64,000 nt of DNA from Pasteurellaceae bacterium LFhippo2 (lineage in GTDB: Bacteria > Pseudomonadota > Gammaproteobacteria > Enterobacterales > Pasteurellaceae), in assembly GCA_029852775.1 (NCBI GenBank), contig LEKJ01000022.1, forward strand, positions 1 to 64,000. The letters are read 5' to 3'. Shown piece by piece: positions 47,950-60,010 of this stretch; position 1 is the first letter of the stretch, and each line of letters begins with the position of its first letter. Made by a program: the position numbers and the translations under genes. Under the pieces are notes generated by a model. That model saw only the letters and a list, made by a program, of their open reading frames with translations, was not told the DNA's origin and did no database searches.

Positions 47950-49113
47950 CTACTTTAAACGTTCATAAATAAATTGAACGCAATTATTTTCATCAGTAAA
48001 ATTCAAACAAAACTCTTTAGCTTTTGGTGCATTTACTAATATGTTATTAATTAATTGCTTTTGATAATTCTCATCAGCTCTATTTTTTGTTAATGCTCTA
48101 TGACAAGCAGGACAAAGCTTCACTAAATTATCAATTTGATCCAATGTTCGATCAGCTGAAAATGAAATACAGTGATGAAGTTCTAAATAATAACGATCCG
48201 AATTTCGATATTTAAATGTACGTTCACCTATCAGATATTTATCTTTACAGCCCATACATTCATCATCCAAAAAAACTCTTGCATACTTTACGATGCCTTG
48301 ATCTCGTTTAATTGTCTCATCAATGTCTTTATCATAAATAAAACCAAGCTCTTTTCTTAACTTCTCAATCTCATTTTCAGTATTTTCTTTACCAAGTACA
48401 TTCCTTTTATAAAACATTAGTCTATCAATAAAAGAAACACTTTCTTCAGACTCACTTCGTATCTTTTCTTTATTATGTTGAAGAATATGATACTTATACT
48501 GATTGATATACTGTAATTTATCACCTAAGTTATCGTAAAAATAGCGTAAATTCACTCTAACTTGAGTATTTCTTTTATTCTCACCTGAAAGATATTGCCC
48601 TTGTAGCTCTCTAAAGTTTAAATTTAGCTGACGTAAATCACTGATATTAGTTAGTAATTTAAATAGCAAATCTAAATAATTTGATGTAGATATTTGTCTT
48701 AAAATATCTAGCGCATATAAGTTTGCCTTAAAATCAGGGCTCCCACGTAAAGCAAAAAAAGCTAATAAAATTAAATTTGAAAATTCATTATCAGAAATAT
48801 CGCTTTTTATACGCTTAATTTGGATCTGCTTATAGACCTTAGAACAGAATTCATCGAATGTAGATTGACTAGAAATCATAAGTTGATGTTTTGTACCATT
48901 TAGCTCAAAACCCAACCCCGTATAATCACAAAGTAATTGATTATTTTTTTCTCTGACATCATCTGTTAGCTCAATAAATGCATAATCTGACTTTTTATAA
49001 GAAGATTCGACCAAAAAGCCATTATTAGCGTCATTTGGTTTTACATTTGCAAACGTCGATAATAGTCCAAATAAATTAGCAGTCTGTAAGAACTCATTTT
49101 CTGTTAATGTCAT
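47950..49113 (-). CDS. HNH-type restriction endonuclease (probable)
   Basis: 387 residues, AT-rich. The C-terminal quarter has an HNH zinc-finger nuclease: CMGCKDKY at about residue 287, YYLELHHCISFS (the first catalytic His region) and LVKLCPACHRALTKNRADEN. The rest is unassigned and may hold DNA-recognition parts. Its ATG at 49113 comes one base after the ligA stop; the frame continues upstream into ligA, but the 49113 start is preferred. Restriction function is inferred from the two methylases beside it. Confidence 0.78.
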   Translation of the reverse strand: MTLTENEFLQTANLFGLLSTFANVKPNDANNGFLVESSYKKSDYAFIELTDDVREKNNQLLCDYTGLGFELNGTKHQLMISSQSTFDEFCSKVYKQIQIKRIKSDISDNEFSNLILLAFFALRGSPDFKANLYALDILRQISTSNYLDLLFKLLTNISDLRQLNLNFRELQGQYLSGENKRNTQVRVNLRYFYDNLGDKLQYINQYKYHILQHNKEKIRSESEESVSFIDRLMFYKRNVLGKENTENEIEKLRKELGFIYDKDIDETIKRDQGIVKYARVFLDDECMGCKDKYLIGERTFKYRNSDRYYLELHHCISFSADRTLDQIDNLVKLCPACHRALTKNRADENYQKQLINNILVNAPKAKEFCLNFTDENNCVQFIYERLK

Positions 49114-49114
49114 A

Positions 49115-52059
<2,945 letters not shown>

Positions 52060-52168
52060 TGTATCCTCTGAGTTAAATTAACAACAAAAAAGAAATTTTT
52101 GCTTTAGAAAAAGGTTTGCATAGCTTACCATACTTCTTCGAATTTTTTTAATACTAAAAAGGTAGATT

Positions 52169-53014
52169 ATGTCTTCTCTGTTTTCAACACCCGAAACTGA
52201 AGCTGGTTTGGGCTTTCACTATTTTATTTATGGCTGGCGCTTAATCCTACAAAAAAGATTAATGCCGTTTGTTATTGTGCCAGCGCTAATCAACAGTTTC
52301 TTAATGATTGGCTTGATTTGGCTATTCTTCAATAATGTGGGGAATTGGCTTGACGCAATGTTACCAAGCTGGCTTGAATGGCTAAGTTTTGTATTGATTC
52401 CACTTATCTTTTTTATGATATTGGTGTTTTTCTACTTTGCTTTTACCACGCTCGCAAACTTTATTGCTGCCCCCTTTAATGCACTGTTAGCTGAAAAAGT
52501 AGAACAACAATTAACAGGGGAAAATCTCACTGAAATGTCAACAGCAGAGCTCATTAAAGATGTGCCACGAATGCTAAAACGTGAATGGCAAAAAATTTGG
52601 TATAGCATACCTCGTCTAATTGCTCTTTTCTTACTAGGTTTTATTCCTTTGGTTGGGCAAAGCGTTGTACCAATTCTAGCTTTTATCTTTAGTGCTTGGT
52701 TAATTGCAATCCAATATTGTGACTACCCTTTTGATAACCATAAAATTAGCTTTGCACGTATGCGTACGGCGTTAAGCCATCGTAGAGTAATGAACTTTAC
52801 TTTTGGTAGCTTAGTCAGTTTATTTACGATGATTCCTTTCCTAAATCTCGTGGTAATGCCTGTTGCAGTATGTGGGGCAAGCGCGATGTGGGTTAAAGAA
52901 TATCGTAATGTGTTACTTGGAAAAACGACAGGGGAATTTGATGGTGCAGATTACACTACGAAAACAGCAGGAACAGAATTGAATACGACAAGTACGAGTC
53001 GAGATATACGATAA
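52169..53014 (+). CDS. cysZ: Sulfate transporter CysZ
   Basis: 281 residues with four membrane helices. GFHYFIYGWRLILQKRLMPFVI at the N-terminus, NFIAAPFNALLAEKVEQ and PRLIALFLLGFIPLVGQ are family signatures. CysZ moves sulfate into the cell for cysteine synthesis. Divergent from zipA. The downstream 240 bases show no further gene. Confidence 0.93.
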   Translation: MSSLFSTPETEAGLGFHYFIYGWRLILQKRLMPFVIVPALINSFLMIGLIWLFFNNVGNWLDAMLPSWLEWLSFVLIPLIFFMILVFFYFAFTTLANFIAAPFNALLAEKVEQQLTGENLTEMSTAELIKDVPRMLKREWQKIWYSIPRLIALFLLGFIPLVGQSVVPILAFIFSAWLIAIQYCDYPFDNHKISFARMRTALSHRRVMNFTFGSLVSLFTMIPFLNLVVMPVAVCGASAMWVKEYRNVLLGKTTGEFDGADYTTKTAGTELNTTSTSRDIR

Positions 53015-53253
53015 GTTAGCCCTTTTCACTTTTCCTTTCTCTCAATTCTTTTGCAAAATTTTATCAACTTTCGCCCGCTTGCAGGATAAGCTCTTTGCAT
53101 TTGGGCTTTTGCTTGCCAACAGCTTGAAAGGTGAGTGTATCGAGCATTGAGCTAGTAAATTGTATTTTAAAATTTTGGCAGAGAAGAAAGTAAATATGTC
53201 TACAAAAGAGTTCGGAATTAGCGAATTTGGGAGAGAATACTGATAGTGCTATT

Positions 53254-53280
53254 AAAAAAATCTCCCTTCCGGGAGATTTC
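53254..53280 (-). terminator. Terminator of the riboflavin operon
   Basis: AAATCTCCC-GGAA-GGGAGATTT with a T-rich run on the minus strand, 11 bases after the ribH stop. Confidence 0.85.
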
Positions 53281-53290
53281 TCATTTTTAA

Positions 53291-53752
53291 TTAAAGCGCT
53301 TTTAACACGTTAACCATTTCGATTGCGCCTAATGCACATTCAGAGCCTTTGTTACCTGCTTTAGTACCCGCACGCTCAATAGCTTGCTCGATATTTTCAG
53401 TCGTTAATACACCGAAGATTACTGGGATACCCGTTTGTAATGAAACTGCGCCAATACCTTTAGCTGCTTCGTTACATACATAGTCGTAGTGGGTTGTTGA
53501 ACCACGAATTACTGTACCTAAACAGATCACCGCATCATATTTACCACTTTCAGCCATTTTCTTAGCCACTAATGGAATTTCGAATGCCCCTGGTACCCAT
53601 GCTGTGTCGATAGATGCTTCATCTGCACCGTGGCGAACTAAAGTGTCGATTGCACCACTTAATAATTTGTCGTTGATAAAATCGTTAAAGCGCGCTGTAA
53701 CGATACCGAATTTTAAACCTGTTGCAACTAAGTTACCGGTGATTTTTGCCAT
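53291..53752 (-). CDS. ribH: 6,7-dimethyl-8-ribityllumazine synthase
   Basis: 153 residues. Condenses the ribityl-pyrimidine with 3,4-dihydroxy-2-butanone-4-phosphate. [37 protein letters not shown] with the catalytic His, and [15 protein letters not shown] are the family signatures. It is last in the rib operon; an inverted-repeat element lies between it and ribBA. Confidence 0.96.
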   Translation of the reverse strand: MAKITGNLVATGLKFGIVTARFNDFINDKLLSGAIDTLVRHGADEASIDTAWVPGAFEIPLVAKKMAESGKYDAVICLGTVIRGSTTHYDYVCNEAAKGIGAVSLQTGIPVIFGVLTTENIEQAIERAGTKAGNKGSECALGAIEMVNVLKAL

Positions 53753-53785
53753 TTTTTGTTTCCTATTTTGAATTATAAAATGAAT

Positions 53786-53833
53786 GTAGGGGCGTGCTGC
53801 GCACGCCCGCGGGCGTATGCAATACGCCCCTAC
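53786..53833. repeat. Inverted-repeat element between ribBA and ribH
   Basis: 48 bp of two back-to-back palindromes: GTAGGGGCGTGC at the left and GCCCCTAC at the right, with imperfect pairing. It belongs to the GTAGGGGCG family and interrupts the rib operon. Confidence 0.72.
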
Positions 53834-53842
53834 AAGAAAATG

Positions 53843-55042
53843 TTAAAAATTAAACATATGTCTCATTTTAACTTGTTTAACTTTTAAATATTCTAAATCG
53901 TGTTGATTTGGTTCAACCATAATTGGCTCACGTGCTACAATGTTTAAGCCCACTTCTTGTAACCCTTCGATTTTCGCAGGATTGTTGGTTAACAAGCGGA
54001 TCGTTTTCACGCCTAAATTACGGAACATCTGCGCACCGATATGGTATTCACGTTCATCATCTTTAAAGCCTAATGCGCGGTTTGCTTCAACGGTGTCCAT
54101 ACCTTGATCTTGCAGTTCATAAGCACGAAGTTTGTTGATTAAGCCAATGCCACGCCCTTCTTGGCGAAGATAAAGTAACACGCCACGCCCTTCTTTTTCA
54201 ATTTGGCTCATTGCTGCCGCAAATTGCTGACCACAATCACAACGTTGTGAACCGAAAGCATCACCCGTTAAACATTCTGAGTGGATACGGCAAAGAACAT
54301 CTTCGCCATTACCAATATCGCCTTTGACTAACGCCACATGTTCTTTACCGCTGATTTTTTCGATAAAACTATGTGCGGTAAATTCGCCATATTTGGTTGG
54401 CATTTTTACTACAGAGATTTCTTCGATTAAACAATCTTTTGCACGGCGATATTCTTGTAACTGCTGAATAGTGATAAACGGCATATTGTGCTTTTGTGAA
54501 AATGCCTGTAACTCGTCCATTTTCATCATTGTGCCGTCTTCTGCCATAATCTCACAGCACAAACCTGCGTGCTTTAAACCGGCTAAACGCACTAAATCGA
54601 CAGTCGCTTCCGTATGACCATTACGCACCAACACACCGCCGTCTTTTGCAAGCAGTGGGAACATATGGCCTGGGCGGCGGAAATCACTCGGTTTTGCATC
54701 TTCTTCAACTAATTTCATTGCTGTGAGTGAACGCTCAAACGCTGAAATGCCGGTACCTGTGTCGATATGGTCGATAGCAACGGTAAATGCTGTTTCGTGA
54801 TTATCAGTATTGTGGTTCACCATTTGTGGAAGGTCTAATTTCTTAGCAATTTCAGTTGAAATTGGCATACAGATTAAGCCTTTACCATAAGTTGCCATAA
54901 AGTTGATATTCTCAGGGGTGGCAAATTCTGCCGCACAGATAAAATCCCCTTCGTTCTCACGATCTTCATCGTCAGAAACTAAAATAATTTTGCCTTGGCG
55001 TAACGCTTCAAGGGCTTGTTCTACAGTTGAAAATTGAAACAT
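53843..55042 (-). CDS. ribBA: Bifunctional DHBP synthase/GTP cyclohydrolase II
   Basis: 399 residues with both entry enzymes of riboflavin synthesis. Residues 1-200 are DHBP synthase ([20 protein letters not shown] and [10 protein letters not shown]). Residues from about 205 are GTP cyclohydrolase II, with zinc Cys in [29 protein letters not shown], and [11 protein letters not shown] fused ribBA is common in Pasteurellaceae. It lies 20 bases after ribE. Confidence 0.96.
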   Translation of the reverse strand: MFQFSTVEQALEALRQGKIILVSDDEDRENEGDFICAAEFATPENINFMATYGKGLICMPISTEIAKKLDLPQMVNHNTDNHETAFTVAIDHIDTGTGISAFERSLTAMKLVEEDAKPSDFRRPGHMFPLLAKDGGVLVRNGHTEATVDLVRLAGLKHAGLCCEIMAEDGTMMKMDELQAFSQKHNMPFITIQQLQEYRRAKDCLIEEISVVKMPTKYGEFTAHSFIEKISGKEHVALVKGDIGNGEDVLCRIHSECLTGDAFGSQRCDCGQQFAAAMSQIEKEGRGVLLYLRQEGRGIGLINKLRAYELQDQGMDTVEANRALGFKDDEREYHIGAQMFRNLGVKTIRLLTNNPAKIEGLQEVGLNIVAREPIMVEPNQHDLEYLKVKQVKMRHMFNF

Positions 55043-55062
55043 AATTCTTTCCTATTGGGGAT

Positions 55063-55707
55063 TTAAAACCCTACTTTCTTTAAAAATTCTTCGCTGATAT
55101 TGCTTTGGATTGTTGCTTGTTGCGGGCTTAATAATTTTTCCACATATTTACCGATCACATCATTTTCTAAATTGACAATGCTACCCACTTTTTTGCTACC
55201 TAAATTGGTTTCAGCAATGGTATGGGGAATGATGGAAACTCGGAAGCTCTCTTCGTCACAATCCACCACTGTTAAACTAATACCATCAATGGTAATTGAG
55301 CCTTTTTCGATAATATAACGCATTAATTTTGGTGAAGTTTTTACTCGATACCATACTGAGTTATTGGCTGGGGTAATACCCACAATCTCGCCCGTACCGT
55401 CAATATGACCCGACACAATATGTCCACCAAAACGGCCATTTGCCGCCATTGCACGCTCAAGGTTTACGGGGCTGTTTGGCTGTAATTCACCAAGTGAAGT
55501 GCGTTTTAAGGTTTCTGACATTACATCAGCTGAAAAATGGTTTGATCCAAATTCTGTGACCGTTAAACATACACCATTAACAGCGATACTATCGCCTAAA
55601 TGCATATCGCTAAAAATGCGGTTGCCGGTAATGGTTAGCACGGCAAATTCGCCCTGTTTATGGATTTTGGCAATCTTGCCAACTTCTTCGATAATACCTG
55701 TAAACAT
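55063..55707 (-). CDS. ribE: Riboflavin synthase alpha subunit
   Basis: 214 residues of two lumazine-binding repeats. MFTGIIEEVGKIAK opens the first; RFGGHIVSGHIDGTGEI opens the second. Dismutates two lumazine molecules to riboflavin. It begins 4 bases after ribD. The symbol is ribC in E. coli. Confidence 0.95.
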   Translation of the reverse strand: MFTGIIEEVGKIAKIHKQGEFAVLTITGNRIFSDMHLGDSIAVNGVCLTVTEFGSNHFSADVMSETLKRTSLGELQPNSPVNLERAMAANGRFGGHIVSGHIDGTGEIVGITPANNSVWYRVKTSPKLMRYIIEKGSITIDGISLTVVDCDEESFRVSIIPHTIAETNLGSKKVGSIVNLENDVIGKYVEKLLSPQQATIQSNISEEFLKKVGF

Positions 55708-55711
55708 TTAT

Positions 55712-56818
55712 CTATTTCTCTACTTTTGTTTCTACTTCGTAGTCTAATAAAATATCTTCGCCGATTAAGCTAATTTGCGGATTTTTCAATTTCAGCGCAT
55801 TGGCTAAAATTTCAATTCCTTGACCACCAATTGGCGTTTTAGCGCTAACACCACCGACTAATTTCGGGGCAATATAGCAATGTACGCGATTAATTATGCC
55901 GGCTTCTAATGCGCTAAAGTTTAAATTTGAGCCGCCTTCAATCAACAAGCTATCAATCCCCATTGCGCCCAATTTTTGCAAAAGATCGTCTAAATCGACC
56001 CGCTTGTCTTTTGCTTGAGTAACCACAATTTCAACGCCGAAATTTTGGTAAAGCTGATGTTTTTGGCTATCGTCATTTAGCGTGGCAATAATGGTGCGAT
56101 ACTCTTTAGCGGTTTGAACCAACTTACTCTCAAGGGGAGTTCGCAGTGAGCTATCACATACAATACGCACCGGTTGTTTAGCATTTGGCATACGGCTATT
56201 TAGCATTGGATCGTCCGCTAAAACTGTATCAACCCCAACCATAATTGAGCTATATTGATGGCGAGTAATTTGCACATTTGCTCGTGCTTGTTCGCCCGTA
56301 ATCCATTTCGATTGTCCACCGCTTGTAGCGATTTTACCGTCTGCGGTCATCGCATACTTTAGCAATACATAAGGGCGTTTAGTTTGGATATAGTGGAAGA
56401 AAATTGGATTTAATTTATCACATTCTTCTCTCAATACATCTTCAATCACTTCAATCCCTGCTTGGCGGAGCTGATTTGCCCCTTTGCCTGCCACTAATGG
56501 ATTAGGATCACGGGAGCCAATTACCACCGTTTTAATTCCACGCTCAATAAGTAGATCAGAGCAGGGCGGCGTACGGCCGTGATGACAGCAAGGTTCTAAT
56601 GTGACATAAGCCGTTGCTCCGCGCACATCATTTTGGCTATTTAAAATTGCATTGCGCTCAGCATGCCACTCACCATAACGCTGATGATAGCCTTCAGCAA
56701 TAATCTCGCCTTCTTTGACAATCACACAGCCAACAAGAGGATTAGGATTTGTCCAACCACGTGCTTGTTCAGCAAGCATAATTGCACGGCGCATATAATC
56801 TTCTAAATGAGTTTTCAT
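55712..56818 (-). CDS. ribD: Bifunctional deaminase/reductase RibD
   Basis: 368 residues. The N-terminal CDA-like deaminase has the zinc motifs WHAERNAIL and EPCCHHGRTPPCSDLLIERG. The C-terminal reductase begins near residue 150 (RPYVLLKYAMTADGKIATSGGQSKWI) and has LLIEGGSNLNFSALEAG. First gene of the rib operon under the FMN riboswitch. The ATG at 56818 is preferred to a TTG nine codons upstream that lies near the repeat. Confidence 0.95.
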   Translation of the reverse strand: MKTHLEDYMRRAIMLAEQARGWTNPNPLVGCVIVKEGEIIAEGYHQRYGEWHAERNAILNSQNDVRGATAYVTLEPCCHHGRTPPCSDLLIERGIKTVVIGSRDPNPLVAGKGANQLRQAGIEVIEDVLREECDKLNPIFFHYIQTKRPYVLLKYAMTADGKIATSGGQSKWITGEQARANVQITRHQYSSIMVGVDTVLADDPMLNSRMPNAKQPVRIVCDSSLRTPLESKLVQTAKEYRTIIATLNDDSQKHQLYQNFGVEIVVTQAKDKRVDLDDLLQKLGAMGIDSLLIEGGSNLNFSALEAGIINRVHCYIAPKLVGGVSAKTPIGGQGIEILANALKLKNPQISLIGEDILLDYEVETKVEK

Positions 56819-56850
56819 TTTGGGTTTAAATAATTGGTAGGGCAAAGATG

Positions 56851-56952
56851 GGCGGGCGTACGCAGTACGCCCCTACGAAAGAGCATTATTTATGCTCGAT
56901 CGAGATTAGAGCTTGAATGTAGGGGCGTATTGCATACGCCCGCAAACAAAAA
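56851..56952. repeat. Long GTAGGGGCG element, copy 1 (ribD leader)
   Basis: About 100 bp bounded by GGGCGTACGCAGTACGCCC and GGGGCGTATTGCATACGCCC arms. A direct copy lies 371 bases away at 57222 with few differences. In this copy the inner GAGCAT-TATTT-ATGCTC stem is intact. It lies between the riboswitch hairpins and ribD, so it forms part of the transcript leader. Confidence 0.82.
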
Positions 56953-56983
56953 ATGCCTTGAAATCTTGCGATCTCAAGGCGTA
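56952..56983 (-). terminator. Second hairpin downstream of the FMN riboswitch
   Basis: On the minus strand GCCTTGAGATC-GCAA-GATTTCAAGGC then ATTTTTTG, a good terminator form. It lies between the aptamer and ribD, 133 bases before the ribD ATG. Confidence 0.75.
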
Positions 56984-56999
56984 TAAAAGCATAGAAAAA

Positions 57000-57032
57000 C
57001 ATCGGGATAAAATAATCCCAATGTTTGAAATA
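57000..57032 (-). terminator. First hairpin downstream of the FMN riboswitch
   Basis: On the minus strand AAACATTGGGAT-TATTTT-ATCCCGATGTTT then TT. It lies a few bases after the end of the aptamer, so it is the likely expression platform. FMN-bound RNA would favour its formation. Confidence 0.7.
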
Positions 57033-57036
57033 CTTG

Positions 57037-57155
57037 CTCTTCTTCCATCCAGACTTTAACTGTCGGTATCAGAATTTCACTGATTCCTGCCGCTGCAATT
57101 GCTTTGGCTCGCGGACTTTACCGCCGATCGGGAATTTCACCCTGCCCTGAAGATT
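57037..57155 (-). promoter_or_regulatory. FMN riboswitch (RFN element)
   Basis: On the minus strand the conserved RFN blocks appear in order: GGGCAGGGTGAAATTCCC, CGGCGGTAAAGTCCGCGAGC, GTGAAATTCTGATACCGACA, and AGTCTGGATGGAAGAAG. It senses flavin mononucleotide and precedes ribD. The flanks are two near-identical GTAGGGGCG elements (56851 and 57222). This accounts for most of the 530-base gap between ribD and ppiD, together with the hairpins. Confidence 0.93.
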
Positions 57156-57221
57156 AAAAATTTGGTGCGAATTGTGCGCTTATTTAGCGGCTATGTCAAG
57201 TTACAAATTCTTAACAAGCTA

Positions 57222-57323
57222 GGCGGGCGTACGCAGTACGCCCCTACGAGAGAGCGTTATTTATTCTCGATCGAGATTAGAGCTTGAATGTAGGGGCGTA
57301 TTGCATACGCCCGCAAACAAAAA
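57222..57323. repeat. Long GTAGGGGCG element, copy 2 (before the riboswitch)
   Basis: Direct copy of 56851-56952, on the far side of the riboswitch and just 3' of ppiD. The inner stem is broken here: GAGCGT and ATTCTC replace GAGCAT and ATGCTC. Confidence 0.82.
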
Positions 57324-57345
57324 TGGTGGGTATTACCCACCATTT
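57316..57345 (-). terminator. Terminator of ppiD
   Basis: AAATGGTGGGTA-A-TACCCACCATTT on the minus strand followed by TTG-T, immediately after the ppiD stop and abutting the repeat copy. Confidence 0.8.
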
Positions 57346-57348
57346 GTA

Positions 57349-59226
57349 CTATTGTTTCGTGTTATTCATTTGATCAATAAAGTCTTGATTGTATTCAATT
57401 TTTGCTCGACTGCGTAAATCTTGAAGTAACTCATTACGAAGAATCACTTGGTCAGCTTGAGCGATTTGCGTCGCTAACGGTTTAAATTCTTCTGCTTTAC
57501 CATCAACCACTTTATCTAAAGCGATAATCACGATATCACCGTTTCCATTTTGACTTGCTTGATAAACGGGTTTATCAGTAGGTTTTGCCATTGCGAAAAT
57601 TGCTTGAAGCAACTCAGGGCTTTGTGTTTGTGCTTGAGCAAACACTAAATCTTGCGCTTCACCGAATGGTAAAGAAAGATTTTCACCTTTTTGTAATGCT
57701 TCAACTTGAGTTTTCGCTTTTGCTAATAGTGCAGCTTGAGCTTTTTGTAATTTAACCATTTGCTCAATTGCGCCTTTTGCTTCATCAAAAGTTTTCGCAG
57801 CTTGTGCTTTATAATCAAATGAACGTACAAAAATCGTTTTTGGATTTGCACTATCACCGATCTCAATCGCTTCTGAGTTTTGGCCATTTGCACCAATTTC
57901 AGTATCAAATAATGCACGAACAACCTTTTCATTGCTTAATTCAGCAGGAATTGTTTCGCGAGTAAATACTGCTACTTTATGTGCTTGAGTGTTTGCAGCT
58001 TTAGCTACATTTTCAAGTGAGCCACTGCTTTCAAAAGCTTGGTTCGCCATTTCACGGGTCACATTCGCATACTCGTTTAAAACTAACTCACTGCGAATTG
58101 TTTCAGAAATTTGGCTTTTCACTTGCTCAAGTGGAATTGCACTTTCAGTTTTGCGCTCTAAAACTTTGATAATATGGAAATTACCATCGATTTTCACCGG
58201 TTGGCTAAATTGACCAGCTTGTAAGCCATTTGCGGTATCTTCAAATGCTTTAGGGAAAACACCTGGTTTTGCCCAACCTAAATCACCGCCTTGAGTCGCA
58301 GACAGTTTATCCGCTGATTTCTCTTTTGCTATTTTTGCAAAATCTTCACCATTTTTAAGCGCTTGTTCAATAGCTTGAGCATCAGCTTCATTTGCCACTT
58401 GGATATGTGCCACACGTGCTTCGCCAGTGGTTACATATTTCGCTTTATTGGTTTCGTAGTAAGTATTGATTTGATCATCTGTAACTTGTACGTTTTTCGC
58501 TAATTCAGCCGGAGTGATAGTTACATATTCCACAGCCATTTGTTCTGGATTAATGAAGCTATCTTTATGTTCGTCATAGAATTTTTGTAATTCTTCTGCG
58601 CTAACCGTTTGGTTTGCCACTTCATTCGCAACAGGGAATGTTGCTAAACGCACTGTGCGTTTTTGTAATAGTAATTTTGCTAATAATTCTTGTTGAACTG
58701 GCACAGAGAAGTTACTGTTTACAATGCCTTCTTGAATTTGTGCGAACAGTAATCCTTCATAAACAATTGAAGCGTAACCATCAGGCGTGATACCTGCATT
58801 ACGTAATGCATTTTGATAAAGTTGATTATCAAATTTGCCATCTTGGTGGAACGCTGGTGTATTTACGATTTGTGCTTTGATTTGATCTGCACTCACACCT
58901 AATTTTAGCTCTTTTGCATATTGGCGAAGCAATTCATCTTCAACCAAGCTATCTAAAATTGATTGGTGAAATTGTTCTACATAAACAGGATTATCTAAAA
59001 GATCCCAAAAGCGCTCACCCATTTGCTCGTTCATCACATTTTGTTGACGGCCTTTAGCAGAGTTAAATGCTTGCTGAGAAATTTCTTCTCCATTTACTTT
59101 AACCGCTGACGAGTCTACGCCAGTTAAACCTGCACCAATACCGCCTAAAACAAATGAAATTGAAATAAGGGTAAAGATAACTTTAAAGACAATCCCATTG
59201 GATTTCTCGTGCATTTTTTCGATCAT
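57349..59226 (-). CDS. ppiD: Periplasmic folding chaperone PpiD
   Basis: 625 residues. An inner-membrane-anchored SurA-like chaperone with a membrane helix at about residues 12-34, N-terminal SurA_N-like helices, a parvulin-like domain near residues 266-358 (ARVAHIQVANEADAQAIEQ to FHIIKVLER), and a C-terminal helical part. The ATG at 59226 follows AGGAAACAG. Alone between msrA and the riboflavin riboswitch. Confidence 0.92.
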   Translation of the reverse strand: MIEKMHEKSNGIVFKVIFTLISISFVLGGIGAGLTGVDSSAVKVNGEEISQQAFNSAKGRQQNVMNEQMGERFWDLLDNPVYVEQFHQSILDSLVEDELLRQYAKELKLGVSADQIKAQIVNTPAFHQDGKFDNQLYQNALRNAGITPDGYASIVYEGLLFAQIQEGIVNSNFSVPVQQELLAKLLLQKRTVRLATFPVANEVANQTVSAEELQKFYDEHKDSFINPEQMAVEYVTITPAELAKNVQVTDDQINTYYETNKAKYVTTGEARVAHIQVANEADAQAIEQALKNGEDFAKIAKEKSADKLSATQGGDLGWAKPGVFPKAFEDTANGLQAGQFSQPVKIDGNFHIIKVLERKTESAIPLEQVKSQISETIRSELVLNEYANVTREMANQAFESSGSLENVAKAANTQAHKVAVFTRETIPAELSNEKVVRALFDTEIGANGQNSEAIEIGDSANPKTIFVRSFDYKAQAAKTFDEAKGAIEQMVKLQKAQAALLAKAKTQVEALQKGENLSLPFGEAQDLVFAQAQTQSPELLQAIFAMAKPTDKPVYQASQNGNGDIVIIALDKVVDGKAEEFKPLATQIAQADQVILRNELLQDLRSRAKIEYNQDFIDQMNNTKQ

Positions 59227-59294
59227 TATCTGTTTCCTAAATATTAAAAAAATTGCCGTGATTATACTGTAAAGCGGTTAATTCTCAAATTGAT

Positions 59295-59430
59295 ATTTTG
59301 TCTCTCTTTGCCTGTTTTACGGAACGTTTCAGTGAGATGATACAGATGGCATCCTTTGCATTGTAACCATAAAATCTCATTACATACCAAGTAAACAACT
59401 GTATTCAACCATTTTGGACGAGAACGCATA
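59295..59430 (-). repeat. Dispersed intergenic repeat, copy D
   Basis: On the minus strand TGTTTACTTGGTATGTAA, GGTTACAATG and GCAAAGGATG align in order with copy A (TGTTTAACG, GGTTACGATG, GTAAAGGATG). It lies 3' of msrA in the msrA orientation. This is the most diverged of the four copies, and its boundaries are approximate. Confidence 0.5.
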
Positions 59431-59435
59431 TTTTT

Positions 59436-59470
59436 ACAGACCGACAGTGCAAATTCACTTTCGGTCTGTC
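59436..59470. terminator. Hairpin after msrA
   Basis: ACAGACCGACAGTG pairs with CACTTTCGGTCTGT (one bulge-like mismatch), 12 bases after the msrA stop. The leftward flank is A-rich, so terminator activity for msrA is uncertain. Confidence 0.5.
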
Positions 59471-59481
59471 TTTTCTCAAGA

Positions 59482-59982
59482 TTATTGATTCTTCAAAATC
59501 TCATTCATTAACTGAATATCAATATGACAATAGCCATTCGGATTTTTATCTAAATAATCTTGATGATACTCTTCAGCAGGAAAATAGTGATCTAACATCT
59601 CCTGCTCAACCGCAAGGGGCTCTGCATACTGTTTCTGTAAATCCGCTAATGCTTGCTCGATAGTTGAGATATCCGCTGGATCGACATAGTAGATCCCTGT
59701 GCGATATTGAATCCCTTTATCTTCGCCTTGCTGATTTACACTAATAGGATCAATCACTTTGAAATAGTAATCTAATAATTTTGCTAAACTAATTTTTTCA
59801 CTATCGTAGGTGACTTTCACAACTTCTGCGTGGCCACTGCCTTTGCACACTTCTTGATAAGTTGGATTTAAGCTATTGCCATTTGCATAACCTGATTCCG
59901 CGTCAATTACACCATTGATACGCTGCATAAATGCTTCTGTTCCCCAGAAACAGCCGCCTGCTAAATAAATTTCTTTTTTCAT
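59482..59982 (-). CDS. msrA: Peptide-methionine (S)-S-oxide reductase MsrA
   Basis: 166 residues, stand-alone MsrA. The catalytic motif AGGCFWGTEAFM (Cys about residue 10) and GYANGNSLNPTYQEVCKGSGHAEVVKV are typical. Repairs the S form of methionine sulfoxide in proteins. The GGAG box 6 bases before 59982 selects that start over one four codons earlier. No MsrB domain is fused. Confidence 0.95.
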   Translation of the reverse strand: MKKEIYLAGGCFWGTEAFMQRINGVIDAESGYANGNSLNPTYQEVCKGSGHAEVVKVTYDSEKISLAKLLDYYFKVIDPISVNQQGEDKGIQYRTGIYYVDPADISTIEQALADLQKQYAEPLAVEQEMLDHYFPAEEYHQDYLDKNPNGYCHIDIQLMNEILKNQ

Positions 59983-60010
59983 ATTGCTCTCCATATTTGT
60001 AAATTTTTAA

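Noticed and set aside
53196-53243. A 15-codon frame after cysZ (MSTKEFGISEF...)
   Set aside because: Too short, with only an A-rich weak ribosome site and no supporting context; the surrounding 240 bases look non-coding.
56851-57323. Direct repeats considered as insertion sequence ends
   Set aside because: The DNA between them is the FMN riboswitch and hairpins, with no transposase frame.
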